From: Isoetes taiwanensis
Lineage: Eukaryota; Streptophyta; Lycopodiopsida; Isoetales; Isoetaceae
Length of the DNA stretch: 64,000 nucleotides
NCBI GenBank assembly: GCA_021234155.1
Contig: JAJEKV010000023.1
Coordinates: 10,179,141 to 10,243,140, forward strand
Reading direction: 5' to 3'
Under the pieces are notes generated by a model. That model did no database searches, was not told the origin of the DNA, and saw nothing but the letters and a program-made list of their open reading frames with translations. The stretch's first letter is position 1. Every line of letters starts with the position of its first letter. Below, piece after piece: positions 1 to 11,590 of this stretch. Made by a program: the position numbers and the translations under genes.

Positions 1-23
1 TGTGTGGTTGATGTACCGGCCGA

Positions 24-95
24 AAAGCTTATCACCGGATAAAAAAAACCCCCGCCCTTTGGGTTTCGAGGAAAAACCCTAGTGATAAGCCTTCT
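24..95 (-). repeat. LINE-B 3'-UTR-like fragment with stem
   Basis: A stretch reading ggataaaaaaaacccccgcc followed by gggtttcgaggaaaaacc matches the 3' untranslated motif of the LINE-B copies at 5,911-5,965, 13,938-13,985 and, inverted, 40,350-40,400. It is flanked by gcttatcac and gtgataagc, which pair as a 9-bp stem. Only the UTR motif is recognisable here, not the coding end of the element. Confidence 0.5.
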
Positions 96-342
96 CAAGA
101 AAGGGCTTAGACAAACGTAAGGCATAGAATCGCCCCAAAACCCCCGCATGGAGAAGTTAAAACAGATGTCGCCGCCAACCCTGCACTGCACACATCACCA
201 ACACAACAAACGCAGACAAACATAACATACCGTAGAATAGCATCACCCGTGGGGTGGAAAAGCATCACCCAAATGGGTGGAAAAACATGATAAACAGAAA
301 CTTATACAAAATACAATAAACAAAGAAGGGGGGGAGGGTGGG

Positions 343-913
343 TTCAAAGAGAATAAGGTAATCGGCCGAGAGAAGAGGAAGCCGATGAGACGAGGATGCG
401 TAAACGCCTACCGAAATAGCTTAACTCCCAACCAACACGGGCATGCGCCGCCCGCATGCATGCATGACATGCATGCTCGTCCCATTCTAGAATGGCGATC
501 CGATGTCTCGGATCGATGCGATTCTAGAATGGGACTCGCAAGAAACCAACAAACCGCCCGACTACCAGAGAACTTCCTTACAAACTAGGATCGAGGACGA
601 AGGTCACAGGACGAGGCCAAAGGCCGGAAAGGATAGCATGAAAGAAACGCCAAATTGGCTAAACCAGCGTGAAGAAGCCCTCCCCGCCTGGAAACAATTC
701 AAAGAGAATAAGGTACTGCTGAGAGAAGAGGAAGCGCCGATGAGACGAGGATGCAGAAACGCGCCTGAAATAGCGAACTCCCAACCAACACGGGCATGCG
801 CCGCCCGCATGCATGCATGACATGCATGCTCGTCCCATTCTAGAATGGCGATCCGATGTCTCGGATCGATGCGATTCTAGAATGGGACTCGCAAGAAACC
901 AACAAACCGCCCG
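343..913. repeat. Direct repeat (about 217 bp, two copies) with palindromes
   Basis: Bases 343-560 and 698-913 are near-identical copies with a period of about 355 bp. Each contains the same foldback at 481-535 and 834-889: cccattctagaat, then gatccga-tgtc-tcggatc, then attctagaatggg, giving an outer inverted repeat around an inner hairpin. A run of gcatgcatgcatgac lies just before each foldback. Short open frames across both copies are shadows of the repeat. The spacer 561-697 is unique here. Function unknown. Confidence 0.75.
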
Positions 914-921
914 GGCGCTTT

Positions 922-1657
922 GTTGGTTTCATGCGAGTCGCAGTGCAAGAATGTACAGAAGAAAGTCATGAAAGAATTTTGGAAGAAAACATAATCTCCA
1001 AAACTGAATTGATTCAATTACAAGAGCAAACCTGTGAGATATCAAGGTATTGTATTGCTTGTGTTCTCCTCTTCATGACATCTCTAACCTTTGGTGAAAC
1101 TTTGGTATTGTCAAGCCAAAATTCACGAACCTGACATTTGATTGAATCATCGATTCTATTTGATCTTGGCATCCTTCCTGCCAAAGCCCATACATTTGCT
1201 CCACTTAATGACATTATCTTCCTTCTTGCTGCAGCTTTGGATAAATTTCTTGGCTGTATCTTTAGCAATTTTGAAGAAACATTCTTGTTTATATCTCCTT
1301 TTTTCCAACAATCATTGATAACGATGTGAATGTTTTGCAGCCAATTTATCTTTGCTATTAGCAGACTTTACTTCTTGAAGCCCAACTTTCAAGTTTCTGA
1401 TCATTGATTTCATAACAATAACTTCGGAAGGATTTCCAATTACAGGTTCGAAAAAAGAAAAAAGCCTGTCATCTTGCAACAAACGAGCACAAAAAACTAA
1501 TCTTTGATCTGGACGAAGCGTTTGCCAGCAATCGAGGATGCAATCCACCGACTTTGTCAACACATATTTGCTTTATTTGTTTTGTGGCATAACACTGGCC
1601 AATGTCGGCATACTTGCGCTTAGAACCATCACTTCCATTGGAATTCTCACCCTCCAT
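922..1657 (-). pseudogene. Unknown protein gene fragment, frameshifted
   Basis: On the minus strand an ATG at 1,657 opens a Ser/Asn-rich start (MEGENSNGSDGSKRKYADIG). The reading then changes frame near 1,565 into a stretch ending about 1,320 and again into 1,014-1,268, which holds VREFWLDNTKVSPKVRDV. The three pieces read in order on one strand with protein-like composition, so they look like one damaged or intron-containing gene. I do not recognise the family. An F-W-x-D-x-x-x-x-S-P motif followed by basic residues resembles conserved segments of some transposon-associated proteins, but this is impression only. LINE-A copy A1 starts just upstream. Confidence 0.4.
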
Positions 1658-1952
1658 GAACAGATTGAAATTGATTTGTATTTCTTGTAGATTCAATTGG
1701 CATGTGTTTGCTTCTGGAATTCGTTCGGTGTTCGTCCTGTGAAAGGGGGAAATTTCGGAAAGGGAGGGACGGATCCATTCGAATTGGTTCGGTGGTTAAC
1801 CAAGAATTTCGGGGGCACTGTCAGGGATGATCTTGCAATCATTGCATATCTGACACAAAACGACAAACCATAGTATCTTGATGTACATCTAACATGTACC
1901 CCAAAAAAGCACAAATTCGTCCTTCAATTCAGTACGATGTACGTACACCCTT

Positions 1953-4900
1953 TCATGCTTTTACCCCCTTGTCCTCCAGTAATATCAGCAGGGAACCATA
2001 CAGATCAGCTAGGAGTTTGTGATTGTAGTACATGGTTCTATACCTGGTCAACTGTCTTTCTGTGAGGATGAAATTATGATTGGCCAGGAAAGCCCAAATG
2101 CAGTGAATCTGAACCACCTCCCTGCAGAATATAGATGCCCAAAGATCTTCACTCTCTTTCAGATATCTGATGTGCCCTTTCTTCATGAGGAAGGACTCCA
2201 TGGAAGTAGCCAAATCATTCTTCATGACCTGATCTTTGGAGCCTTGGCTATATGGCGAGATGTCATCAAATTTCCGAGCTCCATCTCCATGCAAGAAGTT
2301 AAGGTATTCTAGTATCATCCGAGAGAAAATCATTAGAATCCACAACATTTAAATTGGAAGCAAATAAATTATAGTGACCCCTAAAAGCGCCATGATTCTC
2401 CCAGTTCCTGTCATGATTAGCTCCAAATTTATTTTTATAAGCAGTGGCAATAGTCTCAAAGTCAAATTAGAAATTCATCTTAATCCAGAAGACATACAAG
2501 ACACGGTTTCTAGCTTTCCAAATATTCCAAAGTGCAATGAAAATGACTGTGTTTTTTAAGCTATCATTGTTTTGGATGAAAGAAAGAAAATTCCCATCAT
2601 ACAAAATACCAAATTTATCAGCAATCCAATTCCAGAAGCCAATCAACTTATCACAACAAAAAATATGAGTCATATCTTCAACAGCATTACATCTTAAAGG
2701 ACAGTCTGCCATAATGTTTGGATATCTATTAGACATAGAATGTAAATTGTTTAGACTGCCATTAGCAACAAGCCATATGAAATAGGAAATTTTGGGAGGG
2801 CAGTAAGAATTCCAAACATTCTTGAAGAGAATTTTGAGCTGATCATGATTAATACCCCATTTGACCATTGCTTTGCTGTCTATTGGACCAGAAGCTATGG
2901 CAGTATACACATTTTTCACTTTATAATCAAACTTACCATTCAAAAACCAGTCTCCTTTCCCAGAGTTAGGAGAAAGATTAGACAGGAAAGGCTTGATAAA
3001 AGAATAGACCTTTCTATCAGAGGAGGTACCTTTAATAATATTTTTTAGAGCAGTCCAAGAGATAATTCTATCTCCAACAAACAGATCTCTGATGAAGTAT
3101 AACCCAGCATCATGCCATTTCTTACAAATCTTAGGATGCTTGATGGCCAGAAATGTAGAATTTTGATCAGCTAAGATAGGGTTCCAAAATATAGGCAGAT
3201 CACAATGAAGCTTATCAGAAGAGATGAACTGAAAATGTTGAGAGATGGAATTCCAAGCTTTAATCATATTGCTCATTAAAGGAGAGATATTGGGAGCAGT
3301 CTTCAGATGAGTGAAGGCAGAATTAGGCAATAAGTGTTGAATAGATGGATGACCAGAAGGACGACTTTGATTGATCCAGAATCTGACGAAATTGTAGGCT
3401 GGGGATTGATTCCCATGAATAGCCTTCCAGACAAATTTACCTGCAAGAGATTGAGCTTGGAGGAAGAGATTTTTACAGCCAAGACCACCAGAACTTTTTG
3501 GTTTGCATATGGAGTTCCAGTTAACTAGGTGACTACCTTTCTAAATAAAATTCCTGATAATTTTCTCTAGCTCCAAGTAAACACATTTAAGAGCAACAAG
3601 AGCAGTGGAGAAATAAACATGAGAGCTTGCAAGGACAGAGTTTGCTATAATAGTTCTGCGAGCTAGAGTGAGGTAATTCCTGTAATTATTCAGCTTTTTC
3701 TTTATTCTCTCAATAATAGGATCCCAAAGACCCTTTAAGCTATGAATTAATGATAAGGGCATCCCCAAGAGCTTAGTAGCTTGACCAGATGGGAGAACAT
3801 TAATACCAAGCAGTTGATGATCAGGAATATCCCCTATAATGAGACTTTTACTGATATTAAGATAGATACCAGAAGCAGCTGAGAATTTATTGATTACATT
3901 AAGGAAGCATTCAATATTGGCCAAATCAGCATGAAGAAATGAGAAGGTGTCATCAGCATATTGGAGCATAGTAAGATATTCATCTGAATTAGGAAGCTTG
4001 AGGCCTTTGATTAGGCCATTATCCTGATAATAGGAAATAACTTTGGTTAAAAAATCAGCTGCTACCAGGAAAAGATAAGGAGCAAGAGGGCAACCTTGCC
4101 TAACACCACAAGATAAGGAGAAGAACCCTGATGGCATACCATTAATAAGAACAGCAGATTTAGATCTCAGATTTAGACCTAGAATAAGATTAATGAGCTT
4201 GGGATGGAAACCAAGTTTAGCCATAGCAAACTCTAAGAAATCCCATCTAACTGAATCAAAGGCCCTTTTGAAGTCCAGTTTGAGAAGAATGCAATTTTGA
4301 TTAGAAATTTTATTCCAGTGCAAACCTTCCATAGCAGCCACATAATTATCGAGAATATATCTATTAGGAAGAAAGGCTGACTGATTTGGACTAATATTTC
4401 TTTGCAAGAAGCTGTTAATTCTGAGAGCAATGATTTTAGCACACAACTTATAAGTAGTATTGGTAAGAGAAATGGGCCTCCAATCTTGGAATTTACTCGG
4501 ATGATCAACTTTTGGAATCAAAGAGATGAAACCACTAGCAATGGAGGTCTGAAGATAATCATTATTCCAGAAGTCATGAATCATGGAGGTAAGATCATAT
4601 TTGATAATATCCCAGAACTTAATATAGAACTCAGCTGACAAGCCATCTGGACCAGGAGATTTGCCCTTGCTGAAGGAAGAGAGAGAGAGGAAAGAATTTT
4701 TTGCTGAGAAGGAGGAGTAACCATGGAGTCATTCATCACTTCAGGAACAGAAGGCAGAATATTATTCACTATATCTTTAAAATCATTTGCCTCTACCAAG
4801 TCAATAGGTGGAATAGGTTTATTCTGGAAGATATCCATATATTTATGCTTGAAAAAAGTGGCAATATCAGAATGAGAAGAATGCTTGGTACCATTGTCAT

Positions 4901-5825
4901 CAATCACCTTAGATATAGAATTTCTCAACACTCTACTCTTAGCTACTCTAAAGAAGAATTTAGAGCTACCAGAATCCATCTTATTGGTGTACTTTATCTT
5001 ACATCTGATAGTAGAGCCCTTGGCCTCAATCTCTTCAATGCTTCTAATTTTCCTTTCCAACATGTCCTCACCTATCTGCAGATTTAAATTTGTAGGATCC
5101 TGCTGAAGTAAGGATCTGATATCTTTCATAAACATGAGAAGTTGATTTTTTTCCTCACAGCAATTAAGGTGCATAGTTTAGACCAAGTTTTGATCCAGGT
5201 TTTCACAGCTTTAATTTTAGAGTAGAAAAGATTCTTTTGCTGCCTATTCCCATTATTAACAGCCAAGTTATTCATTCTCTCAGTCAGATCCTCATAGAAG
5301 GCAACAAATTGAGAGCAAAAGTTCTCATTATCTAGAAGAGAGATATTGAATTTATAAGGAGTACTTCCTTGCCTCTGGATCTTGGTGACATGAGAAGTGT
5401 GAAGAAACTGAGGCTGATGATCAGATATAGAGGTTCCTTCATCACTAGAAACATAGCTGTTGTCCCAGAAAGAGGTGGCAGGGTTGGACACATAAAATCT
5501 ATCCAAAGTGCAGTAGACACGGGCTTTGTCTTTCTGTTTATTGGACCAGGTATAAGTAGCAGTGGAAGAGGGAATGTAGATTAGACCATTGTCTGTTAGA
5601 AGAGAATCCCAGGCCTGTTTTTCAGATCTAGTCATATTGATCTTATTCCCTAACTTTAATTCCCAGGAGGGAGTGTTATTAAAGTCACCAGCAAGGATCC
5701 AATTATCCAAATTTTGGGAGCCTAACCATGAATTAATCTCATTCCAAACAGACTCTCTATCATTTGGAGAAGTAGGAGCATAGACATTAACAACACCAAA
5801 GATGGAGTTGGAAATAGAATAGAAT
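1953..5825 (-). pseudogene. LINE-A A1 ORF2: endonuclease C-part, RT and C-terminal zinc region
   Basis: From high to low coordinate: APE-type endonuclease core with VVNVYAPTSP, ILAGDFNNTPS and a late SISDHQP (about 5,825-5,350); linker (5,174-4,581); reverse transcriptase at 4,641-3,541 with LKLDFKRAFDSVRWDF, GVRQGCPLAPYLF and catalytic LQYADDTF; then 3,330-2,467 with the zf-RVT-like segment SYCPPKISYFIWL...CPLRC...THIFCC. A further frame, 2,348-1,953, continues to the C-terminal tail and shares an E/D-DLW motif with copy A2. Frameshifts near 5,130, 4,600, 3,500 and 2,400 make it non-functional. The role would have been target-primed reverse transcription. Confidence 0.85.
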
Positions 5826-6286
5826 AGAATAGAATTGTTTTTATCGTCCACGGAGACCAATCGGCCTATGGGACCCAATACAAAAAGCGCAGCAGTCACA
5901 TTACTGCCCGGATTAAAAAACCCCCGCCCCGAAGGGTTTTCGAGGGAAAAACCGTGGCAGCAATAAGACTGCTGACATCAATTAAATGGTTGACTGGGGG
6001 CATATCTGAGCCCTCAAGTCCAGTACTTCCTGAATGTATGATCCGAGTGAGCGCACCGAAGTCGTGCCCAGTATCATGTGTAGCGGCTCATCAGATCTAA
6101 TCAACTGAGCATAGCGTGTCCGAATCTGATCATATATGGCGGGCTACTGGAAAGTGTGACACTCATCCTCAACGACTCCGCCCGGCAAAGACCGACAAAC
6201 CCTATCCTCGACGTGGCTCCCCAATCCATCGACTGTCTCAATCCGGAGATGGTGGGCACTGTCTTGAATGGAGGCGATATGCCCGC
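5826..6286 (-). pseudogene. LINE-B B1 zinc-knuckle end and 3' UTR
   Basis: The minus-strand translation in broken frames matches the C-terminal Cys/His region of copy B3 (WIGEP, then C-x2-C...H...C), but the cysteines lie in different frames here because of indels. Downstream lie the conserved UTR motif at 5,911-5,965 and the terminal block ttgggtcccata...ggtctccgtggacgat, at 5,840-5,880 on this strand. The motif is flanked by cagcagtc and gactgctg, which pair. Confidence 0.7.
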
Positions 6287-9073
6287 TTTTTTTTTTTTTT
6301 TTTTGAGGTTAAGGCAGGTTGATATTACATGCAAAAGAAGTTACATGAATATGTACAGCAATTGCAAAAGGAGAAACCTTTGCAATGCTTACTTGTCCCA
6401 AGAAGGGACTGAAAGAGGCATAGCACAGCTAGATATTCAAAATTTTTGTACCGGTGTAGACAAAAAGATCAGATCAGATCAGATGTCTGTAATAGTTCAA
6501 GACAGAAAACAGAACTGGAAGTTTCTACTCATAGCCCAAAACAAACTCCAATGGATCAACCTGGACAATATGGAATACTGTCTCAAGCTCATCAAGATCC
6601 AAAGGGGTATGGACCATGAACTGCAGCATGATTTCAGAGGTGATGTCAAAGTGCTCCTCCATTTTTTGCAAAGAAAGTAAATCTTCAAATCATTCCACCA
6701 CCAAAGATCTTCATCATCCAGAATGACTCCCAAAGCTGTCTGTGCCAAAATGTGCTGCTTCAGGTGAATCATCTTGGCCTTGATTATCCCCCTCGTCCAC
6801 TGCTCAAAAGCCGGTTTAGGATCATACCTTCCACGAGATGGGGGGATAACCATATCATAATGCTCAGTCACAAAATCTGTCAATGTCAACATCAGCATCA
6901 GAGATAGTAAGTTTAAAGAAAGCATAAAAACCATGGTAATTCCCTAAAGAATCCCAATTTCTGTCATATGCTAAGCCCTTGCTTCTTCTATGTGCTATAG
7001 CTGTCTCAACCAAATAGGATCGAAAAGCGTGCTTTAATCCAATTGAGATTAAATGTTTTGTGATCATGAACGATTCTGTTTCTGTGCTTCCAAATAGACC
7101 ATAGGGCCAGAGTTCTCAGAGTACCACAGAAGGCACTAGGGAAACTTAGAAAGTCAAAAAATTCCTGTGAAGATGAACCAGGAGTGGACTTACAGAGATT
7201 TTTTGCCCAGAGCCAGAAGGGCAGAAGCCTCGGGCACTGAAAGACATGCAGGTTGGATTCTGGAGCTGGCAGCCTAACGGGCAAATATTGGACTGAGCAG
7301 CCTTATATTTTGATATTCTCTCATTAGTGGATAAACTCTGATTCAACAGAAGCCATCTGAAAAGAAGAATCTTTTTTGCACAATGTGCCTGCCATCCCTC
7401 AATGATTATTTTGATTGCCTCATGCTGAGTGCAACCCCATTTTGTAGTGACCTTAAGATCAGAAGGTTGAATGATCATTTTGTAGATCTTGGACACACTG
7501 TATCTCTTTTTTCCTTCACAGCTCCATGAAATAGGATCCATTGAGTCTTCCCAGTTGCTCAAGGAACTAGAGATGTCAGAGAAAATCTTTTTGTTGACCT
7601 GTGTGTCACTGATTCTTGCAACCAGCTCATGCCAGGTAAGCCAATTGCCATTACACCTGAGATCAGCTATAGTTTTGAGACCTGCATCACTCCATTCTTT
7701 ATATTTTCTCGGATGTTTGAGAGCCAAGCATCCTGCCTCTGTAGGAAGTAAATTGTGATGCCAAAAGAAATGAAATTTGGAGCTAACCTTATGAAGATTA
7801 TCTGCGTGAAAACAATGGGAGACTTCATTCCAGGCCTCTAAAAGCCTCCTCATGATAGAAGATGTATGGGGGCCAGCTGTTAACTGGTAGAAGGCCGAAT
7901 CTGGGAGCTGATGTTGAATTGAATTGCTTCCCACAGGTTTAGTTTGCTGAACCCAGTACCTGATGAAGGCCATGGCAGGAGAAAGATGAGGAGACCATAA
8001 AGCACACCAGATCAATTTTGCAGCTAAAGCCTGAGCCTGTTTGAACAGATCCTTGCATCCTAGGCCCCCAGAATCCTTGGGAGTGGTGAGATTCTGCCAA
8101 GCAACTTTATAGTCCCCTTGCCATATAAACTTTCTAATGGCAGTCTGAATTTCCTGATAGGTTGCTTTGTCAGGCACAATTGCAGATGAAAAATAGATGT
8201 GCGTGCTGGTGATTACTGTGTTGGCAATTTCAACCCTTCCTGCCAATGAAAGAGAGGCAGGATACATCATGAATTTTCTTTTGATCCTGTTTGTAATAGG
8301 AGATCAAAGACCATGCAAACTCATGTCTGGTGCAAGAGGAAGACCCAACAGTTTGGTGGCCATCCCTTTTTCGAGAATTACTATATCAGCAATTTTTTCC
8401 TCCTTAGAATCCAAGAGGATGGTACATTTGGCTTTGTTCAATAAAACTCCTGAGGCTTTGCCAAAGGTCTCCATGGCGCATTTAAAGGCAAAGATGCTTT
8501 TCCCATCATCCTCCAAAAAATGAAAGTATCATCAAAGATATTGCATCGGAGAAAGAGGCATACCTTCATTTGGCATCCGGAGGCCTTGGATTTGTCCATT
8601 ACATTTGAAGCTTGAGAGTAACCCCGGTCACCATCTCAAAGAACTATTAAAAGAGGTAAGGAGCCAAAGGACACCCTTGCCTCACTCCTCTTTTGCAGGG
8701 GAAAAAAGAGGAGGGGCAGCCATTAATCAAGACTGCAGATCTGGCCTCCTTGTTGAAGGCAAGGACCAAATTGATCACCTGTTGAGAAAATCCCAAAACC
8801 TCCATGGCCCTACTCAAAAAATCCCAATTAATAGTATCAAATGCCCTTTTAAAATCCAGTTTTAGGAGCATGCAATTCTGGTTGGTTAGATTACTCCAAT
8901 GTAATCCTTCATAAGCTCCAATAAAGTTGTCAAGGATACTCCTTCCAGGAAGGAAAGCAGTCTGTAGGGGACTAATGAGGCTTTCCAGGGTAGGCTTAAC
9001 CCTGTTTGCTAGAATTTTTGCAAGAACTTTATAAATGGTGTTGGTCAATGAGATTGGCCTCCAATCAGAAATT
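6287..9073 (-). mobile_element. LINE-A copy A2, 5'-truncated, with poly(A) tail
   Basis: On the plus strand an 18-bp T run (6,287-6,304) is the poly(A) tail of a minus-strand LINE. Its body extends upward through the C-terminal region and RT and stops abruptly at about 9,073 inside the RT N-terminus (DWRPISLTNTIYKV), a typical 5' truncation. It sits inside LINE-B copy B1, whose sequence resumes at 9,074 and at 6,286. This is the innermost layer of nest I. Confidence 0.8.
6497..9048 (-). pseudogene. LINE-A A2 ORF2 remnant (RT to C-terminus)
   Basis: RT pieces: 9,048-8,647 with LKLDFKRAFDTINWDF and GVRQGCPLAPYLF; 8,516-8,304, after damage across the expected catalytic YADD; and 8,270-7,146 with the thumb and connection region (SLAGRVEIANTVI, GGLGCKDL). 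The zinc segment (CPLGC...LHVFQC) spans 7,300-7,230 in two frames, and the tail 7,067-6,497 ends with DDEDLWWWNDLKIYFLCKKW. At least five frameshifts are needed to read it through. It is closest to copy A1 within this window. Confidence 0.8.
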
Positions 9074-9094
9074 CATGGGCAGATGTGAACGTAG

Positions 9095-10167
9095 TTAGTG
9101 TTGTGGGCCTCGTTCTAATGTGGGATTTATGTGTTGCTTGTAATGTGCTGTTTTGACTTGCTCTAGAGCCCTGGAATCCCAAAGCTTGCTGGAGAAACAA
9201 GCATCAAGGTAACATCTCAGCCGTCCACGATCCGCCTCTGTTTCTACCGGATGCACATGTGCTCTGGACATTCCATCGAAGTTAGCCCATTGCACTCTTT
9301 TATCCTTCCAACAATTCTTGAGTCGTTGTGGTCCCATTGCCCTTTTTGCATAAGCCAAGTCGTGGTAGACGATCATCATCCATATTTACCACCTTCCTCG
9401 AAATAGACGATGTGTCTATCAAGGGCCGCCGGCCGGGAAGTGGCAGGAAACCTATCTCCCCGCAACAAAATTTGATATGGGATTTGTGGATTTCACTCCG
9501 AAAGTGCCCGTGCTAAGAAGGCCTTCGCACTGTTCTAAGTCGCCCAAGTAGCAAGGGACACCACCGGGCCCCGGACTTCAACTCCGCACAAAAGAACAGC
9601 TCTACCAATACCCCGAACAGATGTGCCCGATGCCCCCAATCATATAGTTCTCGCTCTGTGGTTATTGTTCTCGCATTGCATAGAGTGCTTTCCCGCCGCC
9701 GCTACACGCAATCTTATCGAAGTGTCCCAAAGATAGTATAGAAGGAAACTCCACTCCCGTGATACTTGTAGGTGGGTGTCACCTCCACTTGTTGCCCTCG
9801 ATAAGTGAATGAAGGGGCCTTGGATGGCGCGAGGATGAGATTAGGACCACCTTGGTCTTGGCAGATTGACGTTCATGTCCGTGGCTCCGGCGAGAATGTA
9901 TCCCGAGCATCTAAGTGAGACCGCATATCCTGCGGAGTGTGAGCTAAGAGGTCAACATCGCCCCGCATAGATGAGTTGTCTGATGACCTGATGCAAAAGT
10001 TGGGTCCCGCCACCCCCATTGTCCATGAGCCAGTGTTCCAACTGGTCAATGTACAGACCAAACAATGTTGGGGAAAGAGGACATCCCTGGCGGACCCCAA
10101 TACTGCTAGTGAATGGTTGTCCCGTCATCCGCATCTGGCCTGTACAACTCTCGTACAACCTGTAGAC
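9095..10167 (-). pseudogene. LINE-B B1 reverse transcriptase remnant
   Basis: GVRQGCPLSPTLFGLYIDQLE at about 10,105-10,045 is RT palm sequence. The catalytic YADD block appears as IYAG/RC because of an indel near 9,965, after which DVDLLAHTPQDMRSHLDA follows in another frame. The remainder to 9,095 is heavily frameshifted and ends with RCYLDACFSSKLWDSRALEQ, which is shared with copy B3 at 19,620-19,680. The GVRQGCPLSP and FGLYID wording separates this family from the GVRQGCPLAPYLF LINE-A family. Confidence 0.75.
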
Positions 10168-10476
10168 CTGCCAAGTTTTAGAGGGACCATTATGAAGAAA
10201 AATATGAGTGATATCACTCTTCCATATTATAGCAAGACCACCACTAGCCCCAACATAATCAATCCAAATGGAGGAGGAGTTAGGGTGAATCCATTCACCT
10301 AGATTGCTACACTCAAAAGATGGCAGCTCAATCTCTTGAAGAAGAATTATGTCAGCATTGTATAATTTGATCTGAGCAATGGCTCGTCTCCTTTTAAGAG
10401 GATCTTTAATGCCTCTAAGATTCCAGGATAAAATCTTCATATCCAGAGAGAGAAAGGGGAAGAACATGGAAATCAA
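10168..10476 (-). pseudogene. LINE-A A1 ORF2 start: endonuclease N-terminus
   Basis: Minus-strand MKILSWNLRGIKDPLKRR is the classic start of an APE-type LINE endonuclease. It is followed by LLQEIE, with the metal-binding Glu, and a GGLAIIWK segment. The frame appears to run on into an RT motif, but that is the junction with inserted LINE-B B1, not a natural fusion. The ORF1 stop lies a few bases upstream of the ORF2 start, the arrangement expected for coupled translation. Confidence 0.85.
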
Positions 10477-11459
10477 AATCTGGATATTTTAGATTTCTTT
10501 TTGCTCCTGGTGTTTTGGGCAGGAGTCTTATTCATATCTGATGGGATCTTCCCTATGTTATTCCTGGCTTTTTTAGCAGATTTCTTGGCTGGAGGATCAA
10601 TTTCAGTCTTAGAGAGATTAGCAATGTTGTCTATAAGATAATCCTCCTTGCCCCAATTTTCTTTATCAGTTACATAATCTTCACAATCACTATAATCAGA
10701 GCAACCACCAGGATAAAAATGAAACATAGAGTTATTATCAAGAGTATTTAATGGAATAGAATCTAATACTTGCCTGGAGTTTTCTTGAAGCTCCATTTGC
10801 ACTACTGAATCTTGTTTATCCTCTGGAGTCTCAGGAACAAAGTCAGAAGTAGCTATCCCTTTGAGCTCAGTATCTTTGGAGAAACCTTGATCAGCTGTGT
10901 CATGAACCATTTGCATTTGCAAGGAAGCTAGCTGATCTGCAACCTTACTAGATATTCTTGGAGGACTGAAAGGTTCTTCCACAATTGGTGAATCCAAGTC
11001 AATAAGGGATGGGAGTGAGGACTGAATGGGAGGAATGAGTGGAATAGAATTATGAACTGTGGCAGTCTCAGAAGGGTGTAATGATGGAATGGCATGTGAA
11101 GATAAACATTCTCTGCTCTTATCTAAATCTAAATCTAGATCATTGTTTAGGTCAGATAATACCTTAAAAGGGTTTTGACAGTCGATATGCAGATCAGTTT
11201 GATGTTGAACCTGATTATCTTGATGTTGCTGATTATCTTTGAAAATAACTTCATTGGTTTGACTTGTGGATTTAGTCAAACCCATATCCAAATGACCAGG
11301 AGGCACATTAGAAGTTATGTTTAGCTGGGACAGACTTGCTGAATGAGTGGAAGAAGTCTGTGAAATCCTTGGAGTAGGATTCATCTTTTGCTTAGCTTTT
11401 CCTTGAGATTTCATAGTTAATGACCCATCTTTGCTTATGTTTTTGATGGGGTAGTCCAT
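10473..11459 (-). CDS. LINE-A A1 ORF1, C-terminal region
   Basis: This is a 328-codon open frame, Ser/Gln/Asp-rich, ending in a basic Lys-rich tail (KKSAKKARNN, RSKKKSKISRF). LINE ORF1 proteins are RNA-binding, gag-like chaperones, and the basic C-terminus is compatible. Continuation of ORF1 upstream, in other frames, is suggested by KVKIRVNALTA at about 11,490, which parallels KLKIRVKADEF in copy A3. The DUF4283-like N-terminal domain seen in A3 is not found here, so this copy is probably 5'-truncated near 11,590. Confidence 0.65.
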   Translation of the reverse strand: MDYPIKNISKDGSLTMKSQGKAKQKMNPTPRISQTSSTHSASLSQLNITSNVPPGHLDMGLTKSTSQTNEVIFKDNQQHQDNQVQHQTDLHIDCQNPFKVLSDLNNDLDLDLDKSRECLSSHAIPSLHPSETATVHNSIPLIPPIQSSLPSLIDLDSPIVEEPFSPPRISSKVADQLASLQMQMVHDTADQGFSKDTELKGIATSDFVPETPEDKQDSVVQMELQENSRQVLDSIPLNTLDNNSMFHFYPGGCSDYSDCEDYVTDKENWGKEDYLIDNIANLSKTEIDPPAKKSAKKARNNIGKIPSDMNKTPAQNTRSKKKSKISRF

Positions 11460-11590
11460 TAGGCTGTAAGAGCATTGACCCTTATCTTGACTTTTGGCAT
11501 CCTTGATGATGTGTCAAACATAGATCATGAGTGGCATGTTTAGCTTTTTCTGGAATGACCCCTTTGACCAGAAGTTTTGGTTCTCCAATT

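Larger units (their letters stand above)
5826..10167 (-). mobile_element. LINE-B copy B1, 5'-truncated, inside A1
   Basis: This is a minus-strand LINE of a second family. Its RT core (about 10,150-9,860), C-terminal part (to 9,074) and, after interruption by A2, its zinc segment and 3' UTR (6,286-5,826) are collinear with copies B2 and B3. The end of the upper piece (HYKQHINP...LRSHLPM) and the start of the lower piece (RAYRLHS) are contiguous in intact copy B3 at 39,869-39,960. The 3' end carries the conserved ggattaaaaaacccccgcc UTR motif and then an (attct)n-like stretch, partly LINE-A target sequence. I see no clean target duplication. Confidence 0.75.
1953..11590 (-). mobile_element. LINE-A copy A1 (L1-like), outer element of nest I
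   Basis: This is one L1-type LINE read on the minus strand: the end of ORF1 at 11,590-10,473, the endonuclease start at 10,476-10,168, then after an interruption the rest of endonuclease, reverse transcriptase and the zinc-binding C-terminus from 5,825 to 1,953. The interruption is LINE-B copy B1 (about 5,826-10,167). Rejoining is supported because the endonuclease piece ends at SKTWQ and the downstream piece resumes with ILFYSISNSIFGVVNVYAP, the order also seen in copy A3. Neither a clear 5' UTR nor a poly(A) tail is visible, so both outer edges are approximate. Confidence 0.8.

Noticed and set aside
9952-10476. A single frame reading as an endonuclease fused directly to a reverse transcriptase
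   Set aside because: It crosses the junction at 10,167/10,168 where LINE-B B1 is inserted in LINE-A A1. Both halves continue elsewhere, so the fusion is accidental.
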